Below, piece by piece: positions 46,970 through 56,342 of a stretch of 64,000 bases of DNA (the first letter of the stretch is position 1; the number at the start of each line of letters is the position of its first letter). The notes below the pieces were generated by a model. It made no database searches and had not been told where the DNA came from. It worked only from the letters and a program-made list of their open reading frames with translations. A program made the translations under genes and the position numbers. Origin of the DNA: Fontibacillus phaseoli (GTDB lineage Bacteria > Bacillota > Bacilli > Paenibacillales > Paenibacillaceae). The DNA is taken from positions 1-64,000 of the forward strand of contig NZ_QPJW01000001.1 in NCBI RefSeq assembly GCF_003337355.1, in the 5' to 3' direction.

Positions 46970-47386
46970 ATGAAAATATTAGGTTTGGATTACGGGGACC
47001 GGCGGATCGGTGTAGCCGTCAGTGACGCTTTCGGCTGGACCGCCCAAGGGCTCATGGTGATTGAGCGCCGCCGTGAAGGCGAAGATCTCGAAATCATCGC
47101 CGGACTGGTATCGGAGCATGGGATCGAGGAAGTCGTTGTCGGGCTTCCTAAGAACATGAACGGTACGATCGGACCCCGTGGAGAGATATGCATGGCCTTT
47201 GCCGAGGAGCTGAAGAGTCTTCTTCAGATTCCCGTTCATTTATGGGATGAGCGTTTGACCACGGTATCCGCCCATCGGACTTTGCTCGAAGCGGATGTCA
47301 GCCGGAAAAAGCGCAAAGGGGTCGTTGATAAAATGGCCGCGAGTTTGATTTTGCAAAATTATTTGGACTCTAAGAGTCAAAGGTGA
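46970..47386 (+). CDS. ruvX: Pre-16S rRNA nuclease / Holliday junction resolvase-like RuvX (YqgF)
   Basis: YqgF acts in pre-16S rRNA 5' maturation and has an RNase H fold related to RuvC. The 138-residue product has MKILGLDYGDRRIGVAVSD with the catalytic Asp, VVVGLPKNMNGT, and WDERLTTVSAHRTL. It is 8 bases after the ireB-type gene and follows AGGAG. It is separate from the true RuvC at 2.5 kb. Confidence 0.95.
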   Translation: MKILGLDYGDRRIGVAVSDAFGWTAQGLMVIERRREGEDLEIIAGLVSEHGIEEVVVGLPKNMNGTIGPRGEICMAFAEELKSLLQIPVHLWDERLTTVSAHRTLLEADVSRKKRKGVVDKMAASLILQNYLDSKSQR

Positions 47387-47398
47387 GGGTGATCGCAC

Positions 47399-47716
47399 AT
47401 GTCTAAAGATCGTATCGGCAATGAAGAAGAACCGGAAATTATTTATATCCCCGACGACGAGGGCAATGAGGAAGAATTCGAAGTAATTATGAAATTCGAA
47501 GTCGACGGTTCGGATGCCAAGTATATGATGGTCGTTCCTTTGGATTCCTCTGAAAGTGAAGATGAAGAGAGCGAAGAAGTATACGCATTCCGTTACGAAG
47601 AAGACGGAGATGACCTGAAACTGTATACCATCGAGAGCGATGAAGAGTGGGAAATCGTTGAAGAGACGTTTAATACGCTCATCGATGAGTTTGACGGGGA
47701 GGATGACCGTGACTGA
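47399..47716 (+). CDS. DUF1292 protein, copy 1 (YrzB-like)
   Basis: DUF1292 proteins are small and acidic with unknown function. The 105-residue product is strongly acidic, with two beta-rich blocks (EFEVIMKFEVDG, VYAFRYEEDGDDLKLYTIESDEEWEIVEE). GAGGGTGATC precedes the ATG. It lies in the conserved ireB-ruvX-DUF1292-mltG order. The next gene is a shorter paralogue that overlaps its end by eight bases. Confidence 0.9.
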   Translation: MSKDRIGNEEEPEIIYIPDDEGNEEEFEVIMKFEVDGSDAKYMMVVPLDSSESEDEESEEVYAFRYEEDGDDLKLYTIESDEEWEIVEETFNTLIDEFDGEDDRD

Positions 47717-48011
47717 TTATTCAGCGGATCAGGTGGTTTGGACCTCGCGAGTCAGCGACGCTTTTGGTCCTGTAGTGGAACTGCAGGATGATTCAGGTAA
47801 GGTTTCTTATTACAACGTCGAGAAGGAATTTGATGTAGTTGGAGCTTCTTACGCCGTACTTCGCCCGGAAAGCGGCGATGGTGACGAAGAACATGAAATT
47901 TTCAAAATTTTGACGGCTGCTGACGGCTCCCTGGAGCTCGTTACGATCGATGACGACGAAGAGTGGGAAAATGTGTCTGAATTGTATGATGAATTGACCT
48001 TCCCGGAATAG
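47709..48011 (+). CDS. DUF1292 protein, copy 2
   Basis: The 100-residue product shares the DUF1292 layout with its neighbour: a strand-rich start and the closing LELVTIDDDEEWENVSELYDEL. GTG 47709 overlaps the end of copy 1 and follows GGGAGGATG, implying coupled translation. The middle differs (YYNVEKEFDVVGASYAVLRP). Divergence between the copies suggests an old duplication. Confidence 0.85.
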   Translation: MTDYSADQVVWTSRVSDAFGPVVELQDDSGKVSYYNVEKEFDVVGASYAVLRPESGDGDEEHEIFKILTAADGSLELVTIDDDEEWENVSELYDELTFPE

Positions 48012-48051
48012 ACCGGGAAGGCATACCTGTGGTAATATAGATCGGATTGAG

Positions 48052-48075
48052 AAGGGCGGGACAACCGCTCTTTTT
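48052..48075 (+). terminator. Terminator after the DUF1292 pair
   Basis: AAGGGCGG pairs with CCGCTCTT around GACAA, followed by TTTG. Confidence 0.7.
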
Positions 48076-48161
48076 GAATTGTCAAGAGTTATTCATTTAC
48101 GGGATTCCCGCTGCAAAGAATAAACTTTAGTTGGTCTGCGGGGCTAAGAGGGGTTGATTTA

Positions 48162-49214
48162 TTGAAGAAGGTACTGAAATGGCTGGTTTCGATCCTCCTG
48201 ATTATTATCGTCATCGGCGCGGCCGGCGGCTGGTATGTATATAACGGGATGCAGCCTGTAAAGCAATCGGAACAGGCGGTAAAATTTACGATTGAGCCTG
48301 GAACCGGAACGGGCGGCATTGCGAACATACTTGAAGATCAAGGCCTGATAAAAAATTCATTTTTCTTCCTTTCCTATTTGAAATGGAAGTCGGAGGGGAG
48401 CCGGTTCCAAGCCGGTGTGTACGAATTGAAGCCGGGCGTCACGTATGACGAGATTATCGCCAAGCTGAACAGCGGCGATGTGATTAAAGCGGAAATGATC
48501 CGTTTTACGATTCCGGAAGGATTCACTGTGACGCAAATGGCGGAAAAGCTGGTTGAACAGGGAATTATCAAGAAAGAGATCTTTTTGGATCTGGCCAAGA
48601 AGGCCGAAGGATTGAATCATGCGCTGCTTGCCGATCTGCCGGGAAATGACCAGCTCACCTATAAGTTAGAAGGATACTTGTTCCCGGAAACCTACGAACT
48701 GAAAAAAGGGAGCAGCGAAGCGGACATCGTGCAGCGAATGCTGGACGAAACGGCTAACCGGTTGAATGGAATTCCGGATTACCAAGAGAAGTTGGCTCAG
48801 CGCGGAATCGACCTGAATGAACTGATGACGATCGCTTCGCTGGTTGAGCGCGAAGTGGTTGCGGATTCCGAACGGGGCGTTGTGGCCGGTGTTATTTATA
48901 ACCGGCTTGCCAAAGGAATGAAGCTCGAAATTGACGCGACCGTCCAGTACTTGCTTGGAAAGCCTAAGGAGCGGCTGTTAAACTCCGACCTAAGAAGCGT
49001 GGACAGTCCTTATAACACTTATCTGTATGAAGGACTTCCGCCAGGGCCCATCGCCGCGCCCAGTTTGAAATCGATTGAAGCGGCACTTGCGCCGGAGGCA
49101 TCGGAGTATCTCTTTTATGTGACCAAAAAAGACGGCAGCGGTGAGCATCTGTTCGCCAAAACGTATGAAGAGCATTTAAAGAACATCAAGAAAAGCAAGG
49201 CTATGGCCAAATAA
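48162..49214 (+). CDS. mltG: Endolytic murein transglycosylase MltG
   Basis: MltG (YceG-like) cuts nascent glycan strands and sets their length. The 350-residue product has a short cytoplasmic start, one membrane helix (residues 8-28), a LysM-like segment (IEPGTGTGGIANILEDQGLI), and the catalytic domain with Glu229 in LVEREV and YNTYLYEGLPPGPIAAPS. TTG 48162 follows GAGGGG. It precedes the U32 pair as in B. subtilis yrrL, but the yrrM methyltransferase is absent. Confidence 0.93.
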   Translation: MKKVLKWLVSILLIIIVIGAAGGWYVYNGMQPVKQSEQAVKFTIEPGTGTGGIANILEDQGLIKNSFFFLSYLKWKSEGSRFQAGVYELKPGVTYDEIIAKLNSGDVIKAEMIRFTIPEGFTVTQMAEKLVEQGIIKKEIFLDLAKKAEGLNHALLADLPGNDQLTYKLEGYLFPETYELKKGSSEADIVQRMLDETANRLNGIPDYQEKLAQRGIDLNELMTIASLVEREVVADSERGVVAGVIYNRLAKGMKLEIDATVQYLLGKPKERLLNSDLRSVDSPYNTYLYEGLPPGPIAAPSLKSIEAALAPEASEYLFYVTKKDGSGEHLFAKTYEEHLKNIKKSKAMAK

Positions 49215-49229
49215 CAGAGGTGGATATAC

Positions 49230-50162
49230 ATGGGAAACAAACCGGAACTGCTTGTTCCCGCAGGCTCTTTGACCGAAGTGAAAGCTTATCTGGAAGCGGG
49301 GGCAAATGCGGTGCTGATCGGCGAGGCCAAGTTTGGAATGCGCCTGCCGGGCGAATTTTCAACTGCGGATATCGCGGAGGCCGTAAAGACCGGACACGAA
49401 CGCGAGGCCAAAGTTTACGTAAGCATCAATAAATTGATGCACAACGAACAATTGGACGGGCTGCGGCATTATGTGAAGGAGCTGGCAGAGGCAGGAATCG
49501 ACGGAATCCAATTCGGGGATCCTGCCGTGCTTCAGACCGTCCGGGAGATCGCTCCTCAAATCCCGCTTCACTGGAACGCCGAGATGACCTCGACGAACTA
49601 TTCCACAGCCAATTATTGGGGCACTAAAGGGGCCAGCCGCGTCGTGCTTGCCCGCGAATTGAACATGGATGAGATTACGGAGATGCAGCCTGAGCTCAAG
49701 GTAGACTCGGAAGTTCAGGTACACGGAATGACGAATATCTATCATTCCAAACGACGCCTTGTCCGCAGTTATATGACTCATCAAGGCCGGCCGGTGGAAG
49801 GCGAAGGCCTGGACAAGGATCGGGGTCTATTTCTGATTGAAGCGGAGCGCCCTGATGAGAAATTCCCGATCTATGAAGATGCAAACGGGACTCACATTAT
49901 GAGTTCGGACGATATTTGCATTTTGGAGGACCTGCATCTGCTGATGGCGGCCGGGGTGGACAGCTTCAAGATCGAAACCTTGTTCAAGCCGTCAGTGTAC
50001 AACGAAACGGTGATCCGCATTTATCGCCAAGCGATCGATGCCTATTTTCAGGACCCTGAAAATTATGAATTTGACGAAGCCTGGATTGAGAGCATCCGGG
50101 GGATCCAAGATCCCGAGCGCGAGCTTTCGTTCGGTTTCTTCTACAAGGAACAGGTGTATTAA
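49230..50162 (+). CDS. U32 family protein, TrhP1-like (YrrN)
   Basis: B. subtilis YrrN and YrrO (TrhP1/TrhP2) are needed for prephenate-dependent 5-hydroxyuridine in tRNA. The 310-residue product begins LLVPAGSLTEVKAYLEAGANAV and has the U32 core (PLHWNAEMTSTNYSTANYW, VQVHGMTNI), a barrel-like fold. It lacks the dense cysteine cluster of its partner. AGAGGTGG precedes the ATG. The gene lies 15 bases after mltG and 209 bases before its partner. Confidence 0.88.
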   Translation: MGNKPELLVPAGSLTEVKAYLEAGANAVLIGEAKFGMRLPGEFSTADIAEAVKTGHEREAKVYVSINKLMHNEQLDGLRHYVKELAEAGIDGIQFGDPAVLQTVREIAPQIPLHWNAEMTSTNYSTANYWGTKGASRVVLARELNMDEITEMQPELKVDSEVQVHGMTNIYHSKRRLVRSYMTHQGRPVEGEGLDKDRGLFLIEAERPDEKFPIYEDANGTHIMSSDDICILEDLHLLMAAGVDSFKIETLFKPSVYNETVIRIYRQAIDAYFQDPENYEFDEAWIESIRGIQDPERELSFGFFYKEQVY

Positions 50163-50194
50163 ATCAATTTTTAAAAGTGCAATTTAGAGGGACG

Positions 50195-50350
50195 GAGGGA
50201 AATTTGGAGTCGGAGAAGCGTTAGCGTTCGCCTTTGCGGTTGGATTGTTACCTAATTTGAATTTGGTGAATCAAACAATCCAACTGCAACAGCGATCGAA
50301 GGCCCAAACTTTTCTGCAGTCCCGGCTGCATTGCACAAAGCGGGATTATT
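50195..50350 (+). repeat. Palindromic intergenic element between the U32 genes
   Basis: TTGCGGTTGGATTGTT pairs with AACAATCCAACTGCAA (15 of 16) around a 25-base loop, with further symmetric segments GCGTTAGCGTTCGCC and CAGCGATCGAAGG outside. A CCCGG..CGGG hairpin follows. I recall very similar elements in Paenibacillus genomes. The region has no gene. Confidence 0.6.
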
Positions 50351-50371
50351 TAATTCAAGAGGTGAACGAAG

Positions 50372-51706
50372 ATGCAAACAGCGGAGAGACACATACCGAA
50401 ATACACCGGAAAGCGGTACCGGCTGGAGAAGCCAGAATTGCTCGCGCCGGCGGGAAACCTCGAAAAACTGAAATTCGCGATTCACTACGGGGCCGATGCC
50501 GTGTATATCGGAGGACAAAAATACGGCCTTCGTTCCAATGCGGACAACTTCAGTTTCGAGGAAATGCGCGAAGGGGTCGAGTTTGCCAAAAAATACGGCG
50601 CCAAAGTGTTTGTCGCAACGAATATTTATGCCCATAACGAGGATCTGGAGGGGATTGAGGAATACCTGCGCAATTTGTACGAGGCGGGAATTTCCGCAGT
50701 CATCGTCGCCGATCCGATTATTGTAGATACAGCCCGCCGGGCGGTGCCCGGACTGGAAGTCCATCTTAGCACCCAGCAGTCGACGGTGAACTGGCAGGCC
50801 GTGAAATTTTGGAAAGAGGAAGGCTTGCCCCGGGTCGTGCTTGGTCGGGAGACGAGCCTGGAAGAAATCGAAGAAATCAAAAAGCATGTCGACGTTGAAA
50901 TCGAAGCGTTCATTCATGGCGCAATGTGTTCTTCCTATTCCGGTCGTTGCGTGTTGTCCAACCATTTTACGGACCGCGACTCCAACCGGGGAGGCTGCTG
51001 CCAATCCTGCCGCTGGAAATACGATCTGTTCGAGGACAGCCGGCCTGAAACGGCCTGGATTTCGGAAGAAGAAGCGATGGACGACCCGGTGCTTCGCCAA
51101 TTCCAGCTCGGGGTGACGCAGCTGCCTTTGTTCGAAGAGCAGGATAATGCATTCACAATGGGCTCTAAAGACCTTTGCATGATCGGGCATGTCCCGGACC
51201 TGATCGATGTTGGCGTGGACAGTTTCAAAATAGAAGGGCGAATGAAGTCGATTCATTATGTGGCAACGGTAGTCAATGTGTACCGCCAAGCGATCGATTC
51301 TTATATGGCCGACCCGGAAAACTACGTCCTGAAGCCGGAATGGATCGAGGAGATCAACAAGGCGGCGAACCGTCCGTTGAATACCGGGTTTTTCTATGAC
51401 ACGCCGGATCACGAAGATCATATTTACGAGCCGGAAGAAAAGGCGGCTCCTTATGATTTTGCCGGACTGGTTCTTGAGTATGACGAAACCAACGGTATGG
51501 CAGTCATTCAGCAGCGCAACCACTTCAAACCGGGACAGGAAGTCGAGTTTTTCGGCCCGGGAGACACTTTTTTCAAACAGACCGTCACCGCAATCTGGGA
51601 CGAAGAGGGCAATGAGCTTGATGCAGCCCGTCATCCGCTGCAACGAGTCAAAATCAAGGTGGATCAGCCGGTTTTTTATTTTGACATGATGCGGAAAAGA
51701 AAATAA
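50372..51706 (+). CDS. U32 family protein, TrhP2-like (YrrO)
   Basis: The partner U32 protein of tRNA hydroxylation. The 444-residue product has ELLAPAGNLEKLKFAIHYGADAVYIGG, the acidic IEAFIHGAMCSSYSGRCVLSNHF segment and the cysteine cluster GGCCQSCRW that would bind an Fe-S cluster, then CMIGHVPDLIDVGVDSFKIEGRMKS. GAGGTGAACG precedes the ATG. In B. subtilis udk and greA follow; here a terminator and a chemoreceptor follow. Confidence 0.9.
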   Translation: MQTAERHIPKYTGKRYRLEKPELLAPAGNLEKLKFAIHYGADAVYIGGQKYGLRSNADNFSFEEMREGVEFAKKYGAKVFVATNIYAHNEDLEGIEEYLRNLYEAGISAVIVADPIIVDTARRAVPGLEVHLSTQQSTVNWQAVKFWKEEGLPRVVLGRETSLEEIEEIKKHVDVEIEAFIHGAMCSSYSGRCVLSNHFTDRDSNRGGCCQSCRWKYDLFEDSRPETAWISEEEAMDDPVLRQFQLGVTQLPLFEEQDNAFTMGSKDLCMIGHVPDLIDVGVDSFKIEGRMKSIHYVATVVNVYRQAIDSYMADPENYVLKPEWIEEINKAANRPLNTGFFYDTPDHEDHIYEPEEKAAPYDFAGLVLEYDETNGMAVIQQRNHFKPGQEVEFFGPGDTFFKQTVTAIWDEEGNELDAARHPLQRVKIKVDQPVFYFDMMRKRK

Positions 51707-51723
51707 TATACTCTCTCATTTTG

Positions 51724-51760
51724 AGCCTCGGCAAAGTTTAGAAAACTGCCGAGGCTTTCT
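51724..51760 (+). terminator. Terminator after the U32 pair
   Basis: AGCCTCGGCA pairs with TGCCGAGGCT, with an AGTTT/AAAACT inner stem, followed by TTCTTC. Confidence 0.85.
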
Positions 51761-51917
51761 TCATAGAAACGCCACAATATTCCCAAAAAATAACTTTCCA
51801 TTTTCCTAATGATACCGTATTCAAGGATGCCTTTGTGATAAATCGTTTGCACGAAAACTGAGGATTAGGACGAAAGACCCCTTTTTGTGTTTCGTTGATA
51901 TTTTTAACGGAAAAATT

Positions 51918-51945
51918 TAAATTCAGCCCTTCAATTTACCGATAT
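51918..51945 (+). promoter_or_regulatory. Sigma-D (motility) promoter for the chemoreceptor gene
   Basis: TAAA (51918-51921), 16 bases, ACCGATAT (51938-51945) against consensus TAAA-N15-GCCGATAT. Chemoreceptor genes of Firmicutes are typically sigma-D controlled. The rest of 51761-52072 shows no gene; a CTCAA/TTGAG hairpin lies near 52020. Confidence 0.7.
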
Positions 51946-52072
51946 TAAAGAGGAAGTCGTCATTTACTGTCGAATCATGTTATAGATATGTAAAGAAAGT
52001 AAGTAATTTTGAGCATGACCTCAAGCCTAGTTTTGAGGGTGCGACGACTATTATGAGCGGTGGGTGATTGAA

Positions 52073-54250
52073 ATGGGTCTGGTTCCGAAGAGAGAGAACC
52101 AAGAGGGTAACAGCAAGGAAACCAAGAAGAAGGGCTTAGGAGCTACAAAAGAAGGTAGTAAAAAATCCTTCATCGTGGGATTGAAGGACAAAACAACATC
52201 ATCTTTGGGAAAAATGCTGCCCAACCAAATGAATCCCAGCAAATCGGTTGGTGTCCGTTTATTTTTGATCTTTTTTATTGCTATTATGTTTTTCGTATTG
52301 ACGATCGGTATTATTTCTTACCAAATGGCAAAGGGGACCATCCAGGAAAACGCGAAAAGCGCCAACCAGCAGACGATTGTTCAAACTTCGCAGAAACTGG
52401 ACATCGTGCTCAAAAAGTACGAAGAAAATCTCCAGCAGATGTTTTTGGATGACGAGATGCAGAATGCGATTATGGAAGCTTCGCTCCCCAACATTTCGGA
52501 TTATGAGCGCTTTACGGTAACGAACAAAATGAGAACGCGGTTGAACGGTTTGACGTTTTCCACGAAGGGCATTCTTGCTGTATACATGATATCGCCCGAT
52601 AAAATCGTAGATGACGTAACCTCGGGAAACACTAGCATGACTTTTTTGGAATCGGTTCGGAATGAACCGTGGTTTGAAGAGGCTTCCCAAAGCACAAAAG
52701 TATTGTGGATGAACGTACCTGAGGAGAAAAGTTCGGGAACGTCCATGTTCCGTCTGGTTCGTTCGGTTCAAAGCGTGAACAGCATGAAGCGTTTCATTCT
52801 GATTGCGGACGTTAACCTGGAAGTACTTACCGAATATTTGAAAGAAGTCAATCTCGGCAAAAATTCGGAAATCCAAATGCTTGCCGCGGATAACGTGGTA
52901 GTCGGTTCTTCGGTCGACGGGCAAGAGGGCAAGCCAACGGGAATTCATATGGATAAAGCGGGAGACCAAACGACAGGTAGCATCATAACTGAAAATACCG
53001 ACGGAAAATCGGTTCTTGCCGTCTTCAATACTCAGCAAGCCACCGGATGGAAACTGGTTGGAACGGTAGCAACAGCGGAATTGATTAAAGACGCCAACGG
53101 TATTTTGCTGACTACATATATCTCTGCGGCCGTAGTAGCGATCATTACGATCCTCATTGCGATGTGGATGGTAAGAATGATTGCCCATCCATTGGGTAAT
53201 TTGAGAAATCTGATGGAAGAAGGCGCAAGAGGTAACCTGAATGTCCGGATGGAAACGAAATCCAAAGATGAAATTGGCCAGTTGACGGGCAGTTTTAATC
53301 TTATGATGGAGCATATTACGGCACTCGTAAAACAAACGAATCACTCGGCACAGGATGTTCTGGATACGGCGACCGAGCTGACTCAGGCTTCCAATAAGAC
53401 GGCACTGTCAGCCAAAGAAATCGCCGTAGCCACGGAAGAAATCGCGAATGGGGCAACCAGTCTTGCAAACGAAGCCGAACGCGGCAACACCTTGACCGAG
53501 AATATTTCCCGGCAAATGGAACTGGTTATCCATGCTAACAAAGAGATGGAGGAATCGGCGCACCAGGTCGAGAAATCAAGTCAAACCGGTACGGAATATT
53601 TGAATGGGCTCTTGGATAAAACAAATATGACCGTCGACATGATCAACTCGTTAACCGAGAAGGTGGATTCCCTGAAAGCAAGTACTTCGTCGGTGATGAA
53701 AGTGCTTGAAGTTATGCAGAATATTACTCAGCAGACGAATATTTTATCCCTGAATGCTACGATCGAAGCAGCTCGGGCAGGCGCAGCGGGACGCGGCTTT
53801 ATGGTAGTCGCCGATGAAATCCGGCAACTGGCGGATCAATCGCGGCAATCCATTACGATGGTAGGACAAATTACGGATAACATTCAGCAAGAGATGAACG
53901 AAACGGTTCAGGCTTTGTCGGATGCCAGCCCGCTGTTCCAGGAACAAATCAGTTCGGTGAAGGAAACAAGTCAGATTTTCGTTTCCGTGCAGGAGCAGAT
54001 GGTAGGGTTCATTCGCCATCTGGATACGGTTACGTCTTCCATTGATGAATTGAATGCTTCGCAGAACGTTCTTTCGGAAGCGATGGGCAATGTAAGCGCG
54101 GTTGCTCAACAATCCTCAGCTACATCCGAGGAGGTTGCATCGCTTAGCAGTGAACAGCAAACGGTAGGAGATCAGCTCGTTCAATTGTCGAATAAACTGG
54201 AGAATGTGTCTAACGGATTGAAGGAATCTTTATCCAAGTTTACCGTATAA
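52073..54250 (+). CDS. Methyl-accepting chemotaxis protein
   Basis: This membrane receptor feeds the CheA pathway. The ~725-residue product has an unusually long basic cytoplasmic N-terminus (about 60 residues, KRENQEGNSKETKKKGLG), TM1 near 61-82, a dCache-type sensor, TM2 near 346-370, a HAMP domain and the signalling tip LSLNATIEAARAGAAGRGFM near residue 560. ATG 52073 has GGTGGGTG upstream; the longer GTG start at 52064 lacks a site. The ligand is unknown. No che gene is nearby, so it is an orphan receptor. Confidence 0.93.
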   Translation: MGLVPKRENQEGNSKETKKKGLGATKEGSKKSFIVGLKDKTTSSLGKMLPNQMNPSKSVGVRLFLIFFIAIMFFVLTIGIISYQMAKGTIQENAKSANQQTIVQTSQKLDIVLKKYEENLQQMFLDDEMQNAIMEASLPNISDYERFTVTNKMRTRLNGLTFSTKGILAVYMISPDKIVDDVTSGNTSMTFLESVRNEPWFEEASQSTKVLWMNVPEEKSSGTSMFRLVRSVQSVNSMKRFILIADVNLEVLTEYLKEVNLGKNSEIQMLAADNVVVGSSVDGQEGKPTGIHMDKAGDQTTGSIITENTDGKSVLAVFNTQQATGWKLVGTVATAELIKDANGILLTTYISAAVVAIITILIAMWMVRMIAHPLGNLRNLMEEGARGNLNVRMETKSKDEIGQLTGSFNLMMEHITALVKQTNHSAQDVLDTATELTQASNKTALSAKEIAVATEEIANGATSLANEAERGNTLTENISRQMELVIHANKEMEESAHQVEKSSQTGTEYLNGLLDKTNMTVDMINSLTEKVDSLKASTSSVMKVLEVMQNITQQTNILSLNATIEAARAGAAGRGFMVVADEIRQLADQSRQSITMVGQITDNIQQEMNETVQALSDASPLFQEQISSVKETSQIFVSVQEQMVGFIRHLDTVTSSIDELNASQNVLSEAMGNVSAVAQQSSATSEEVASLSSEQQTVGDQLVQLSNKLENVSNGLKESLSKFTV

Positions 54251-54261
54251 CTAATGATTTA

Positions 54262-54296
54262 AGACCACCGGAGCTTTTGCTCCGGTGGTTTTTATT
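54262..54296 (+). terminator. Terminator after the chemoreceptor gene
   Basis: GACCACCGGAGC pairs with GCTCCGGTGGTT around TTTT, followed by TTTATTTATT. Confidence 0.9.
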
Positions 54297-54379
54297 TATT
54301 TGCCGGTTGCCTTGTTGTCGGCGTGTGAACCTGCTTTTCCCAGGAAATAATGGAGGGAAAACAAGCGGGAGCGATTAGC

Positions 54380-56203
54380 ATGTCATTATTGCACAAAAAA
54401 CGCATATTCTATATTTTAATTGCTTTCATAATCGTTATTGCCGTGTTTGTTGCGCGAATAGCCTGGATTCAGTGGGCCTCTGCCTATTTGCCTCTGACCG
54501 CCTCGGGAAAAACGATGAATGAAATGGCGGTCAGACAGCGGGAGGAGGGAATTATGCTGGATTCGGGGCGGGGGCATTTTGTGGATCGTAACGGGATGTC
54601 GCTGACGGGCTTTACCACTTGGAGACCGACTCTGTTTCCCGTTTCGGAACTACCGGATGAATCCCAAATCAAAGGATTGGCCAATCGTCTTGGCATATCC
54701 CCGGCGGAGTTGAAGTTGCTCTGGAGCGGTCTGTTGAGACCACAAAAGTGGCGGCAACCAAAAGAAAAAGCTCTGCCGGCTGCGAGTCCAGTCTTGGGAT
54801 ATGGCGAACTCAATACGCAGGACAACGCTCTTTATTGGGATCATCGCGGAGGTGCTTGGCCGCCTGTAAACGGATTCGAAGTGCTTCCATTCATGGAGCG
54901 ATATCCGGCCGGGATGAGAGGAAATCAATGGCTTGGCTATGTGGCCCAGCGCCCGGAAGTGATTCGTAAAATCGGCAAGACCTATCCATTTCCATTGACC
55001 ATGCAGGTGGGGGCTTCGGGACTGGAGAGAACCATGGACCGGTTTCTGCGGGGAAGCGGGGGAACGCGGGTTTACTATTCGGTTGACGGAAAAAAACGGC
55101 CTTTCCCGCAAATCGGGACAAGGGTGGAAGGCCAGTCCAATCCTTATTATCCGGTTCAAATCGCTACGACGGTCGATAACGGTATTCAACAGCAGTTGGA
55201 GAAAATAGTTGACCGGTTGAATGTGCAGGAAGGCGCTGTCGTTGTGTTGGATGCAAGGCAGGGAGACGTCATATCGATGGTTTCCCGCCCGTTTTATGAC
55301 CCGGTACATGTAGATTTAAGCAGCGGGGACTGGAGCAACAGAGCTGTGAAAGCCGTTGCCCCCGGTTCCGTTTTTAAAACCGTAATTGCGGCTGCCGCTT
55401 TGGAAGGCCATGTTACTTTTCCGGGCGAGGTGTTTCACTGTTCCGGACATTACGGCAAATACGGGTTATCGTGCTGGAAAGAAGGCGGACACGGAGACAT
55501 CACGTTAAAGGAAGGATTTGCAAATTCCTGCAATGTGGTATTTGCTACCCTTGGAGAGCGCCTTTCCGCGGATGTCATCGAGCGGACGGCGTACAGCCTC
55601 GGACTAAACCGTAAAATCGGTTGGAGTCAGCGCGCTTTTATGGGGGGAGAAGATTTATCACAGATTGACCAGGAAGAGAAAGGAGCCGTATTCAGTCCCG
55701 ATGTTAACATGGATGGAGGCGTGTTAGCCCAGACGTCCTTGGGACAACGCGATGTGCTTGTAACTCCGCTTCAAGCTGCAAATCTGGTCGTTACGCTGCT
55801 TCATGACGGGGAAGTCGCCTTTCCGCGTCTGGTTACGCAGATTCGTTTTAGAGACGGTTCCGTGATGGCCAATTTCCCCGTACATACCACCGGCAGAACC
55901 CGGCAAAGGATATCTGCCCATACGGCGGGGCTACTGCTGGACTGGATGAGACAAGTGGTGGAAGACGGAACGGGTAGTGCCCTAAAACAGGCGAAGTGGC
56001 CGTTAGCCGGCAAATCCGGTACCGCTCAGATAAAAAAAGGCGGGAAGAAACTCAATCATCAATGGTTCATCGGATACGGTCCGGTCGGGAACCCGAAATA
56101 TGCGGTTGCCGTACTTGTGCAGAACCGGCCGGAAGGTTCTCCGAATCAGGCAACTGCTTTGTTCCGGCAGACGCTGGATATGCTGGCTGAACAGGGATCA
56201 TGA
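54380..56203 (+). CDS. pbpI: Class B penicillin-binding protein (PbpI/YrrR-like)
   Basis: This membrane-anchored transpeptidase crosslinks peptidoglycan. The 607-residue product (from this start) has one N-terminal helix, a dimerisation-like region, then the catalytic motifs: APGSVFKT (active serine near residue 329), NSCN (SxN, about 382) and KSGTAQ (KTG-type, about 544). In B. subtilis PBP4b (PbpI) lies in the same yrr neighbourhood. ATG 54380 is preferred; ATG 54350 adds ten polar residues and also has an AGGA site. No greA precedes it here. Confidence 0.9.
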   Translation: MSLLHKKRIFYILIAFIIVIAVFVARIAWIQWASAYLPLTASGKTMNEMAVRQREEGIMLDSGRGHFVDRNGMSLTGFTTWRPTLFPVSELPDESQIKGLANRLGISPAELKLLWSGLLRPQKWRQPKEKALPAASPVLGYGELNTQDNALYWDHRGGAWPPVNGFEVLPFMERYPAGMRGNQWLGYVAQRPEVIRKIGKTYPFPLTMQVGASGLERTMDRFLRGSGGTRVYYSVDGKKRPFPQIGTRVEGQSNPYYPVQIATTVDNGIQQQLEKIVDRLNVQEGAVVVLDARQGDVISMVSRPFYDPVHVDLSSGDWSNRAVKAVAPGSVFKTVIAAAALEGHVTFPGEVFHCSGHYGKYGLSCWKEGGHGDITLKEGFANSCNVVFATLGERLSADVIERTAYSLGLNRKIGWSQRAFMGGEDLSQIDQEEKGAVFSPDVNMDGGVLAQTSLGQRDVLVTPLQAANLVVTLLHDGEVAFPRLVTQIRFRDGSVMANFPVHTTGRTRQRISAHTAGLLLDWMRQVVEDGTGSALKQAKWPLAGKSGTAQIKKGGKKLNHQWFIGYGPVGNPKYAVAVLVQNRPEGSPNQATALFRQTLDMLAEQGS

Positions 56204-56342
56204 GCAGCGGGAACTGGCAAATCATCCAGACTCTTTTCTAAAAAAGGGCACTAATTGTGTGTCGTGTATGATAAAATAATGGGGATGCTATGCTTTAGGG
56301 CATGACAAAGTCATTGATCATAGAAAAGTGGGGAAAAACGAC

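Noticed and set aside
50252..51643. 463-codon minus-strand open frame opposite the second U32 gene
   Set aside because: It is a shadow frame opposite a strongly conserved gene and spans the palindromic repeat.
51780..52060. Possible c-di-GMP riboswitch upstream of the chemoreceptor gene
   Set aside because: The conserved GEMM motifs are absent; only a small CTCAA/TTGAG hairpin is seen.
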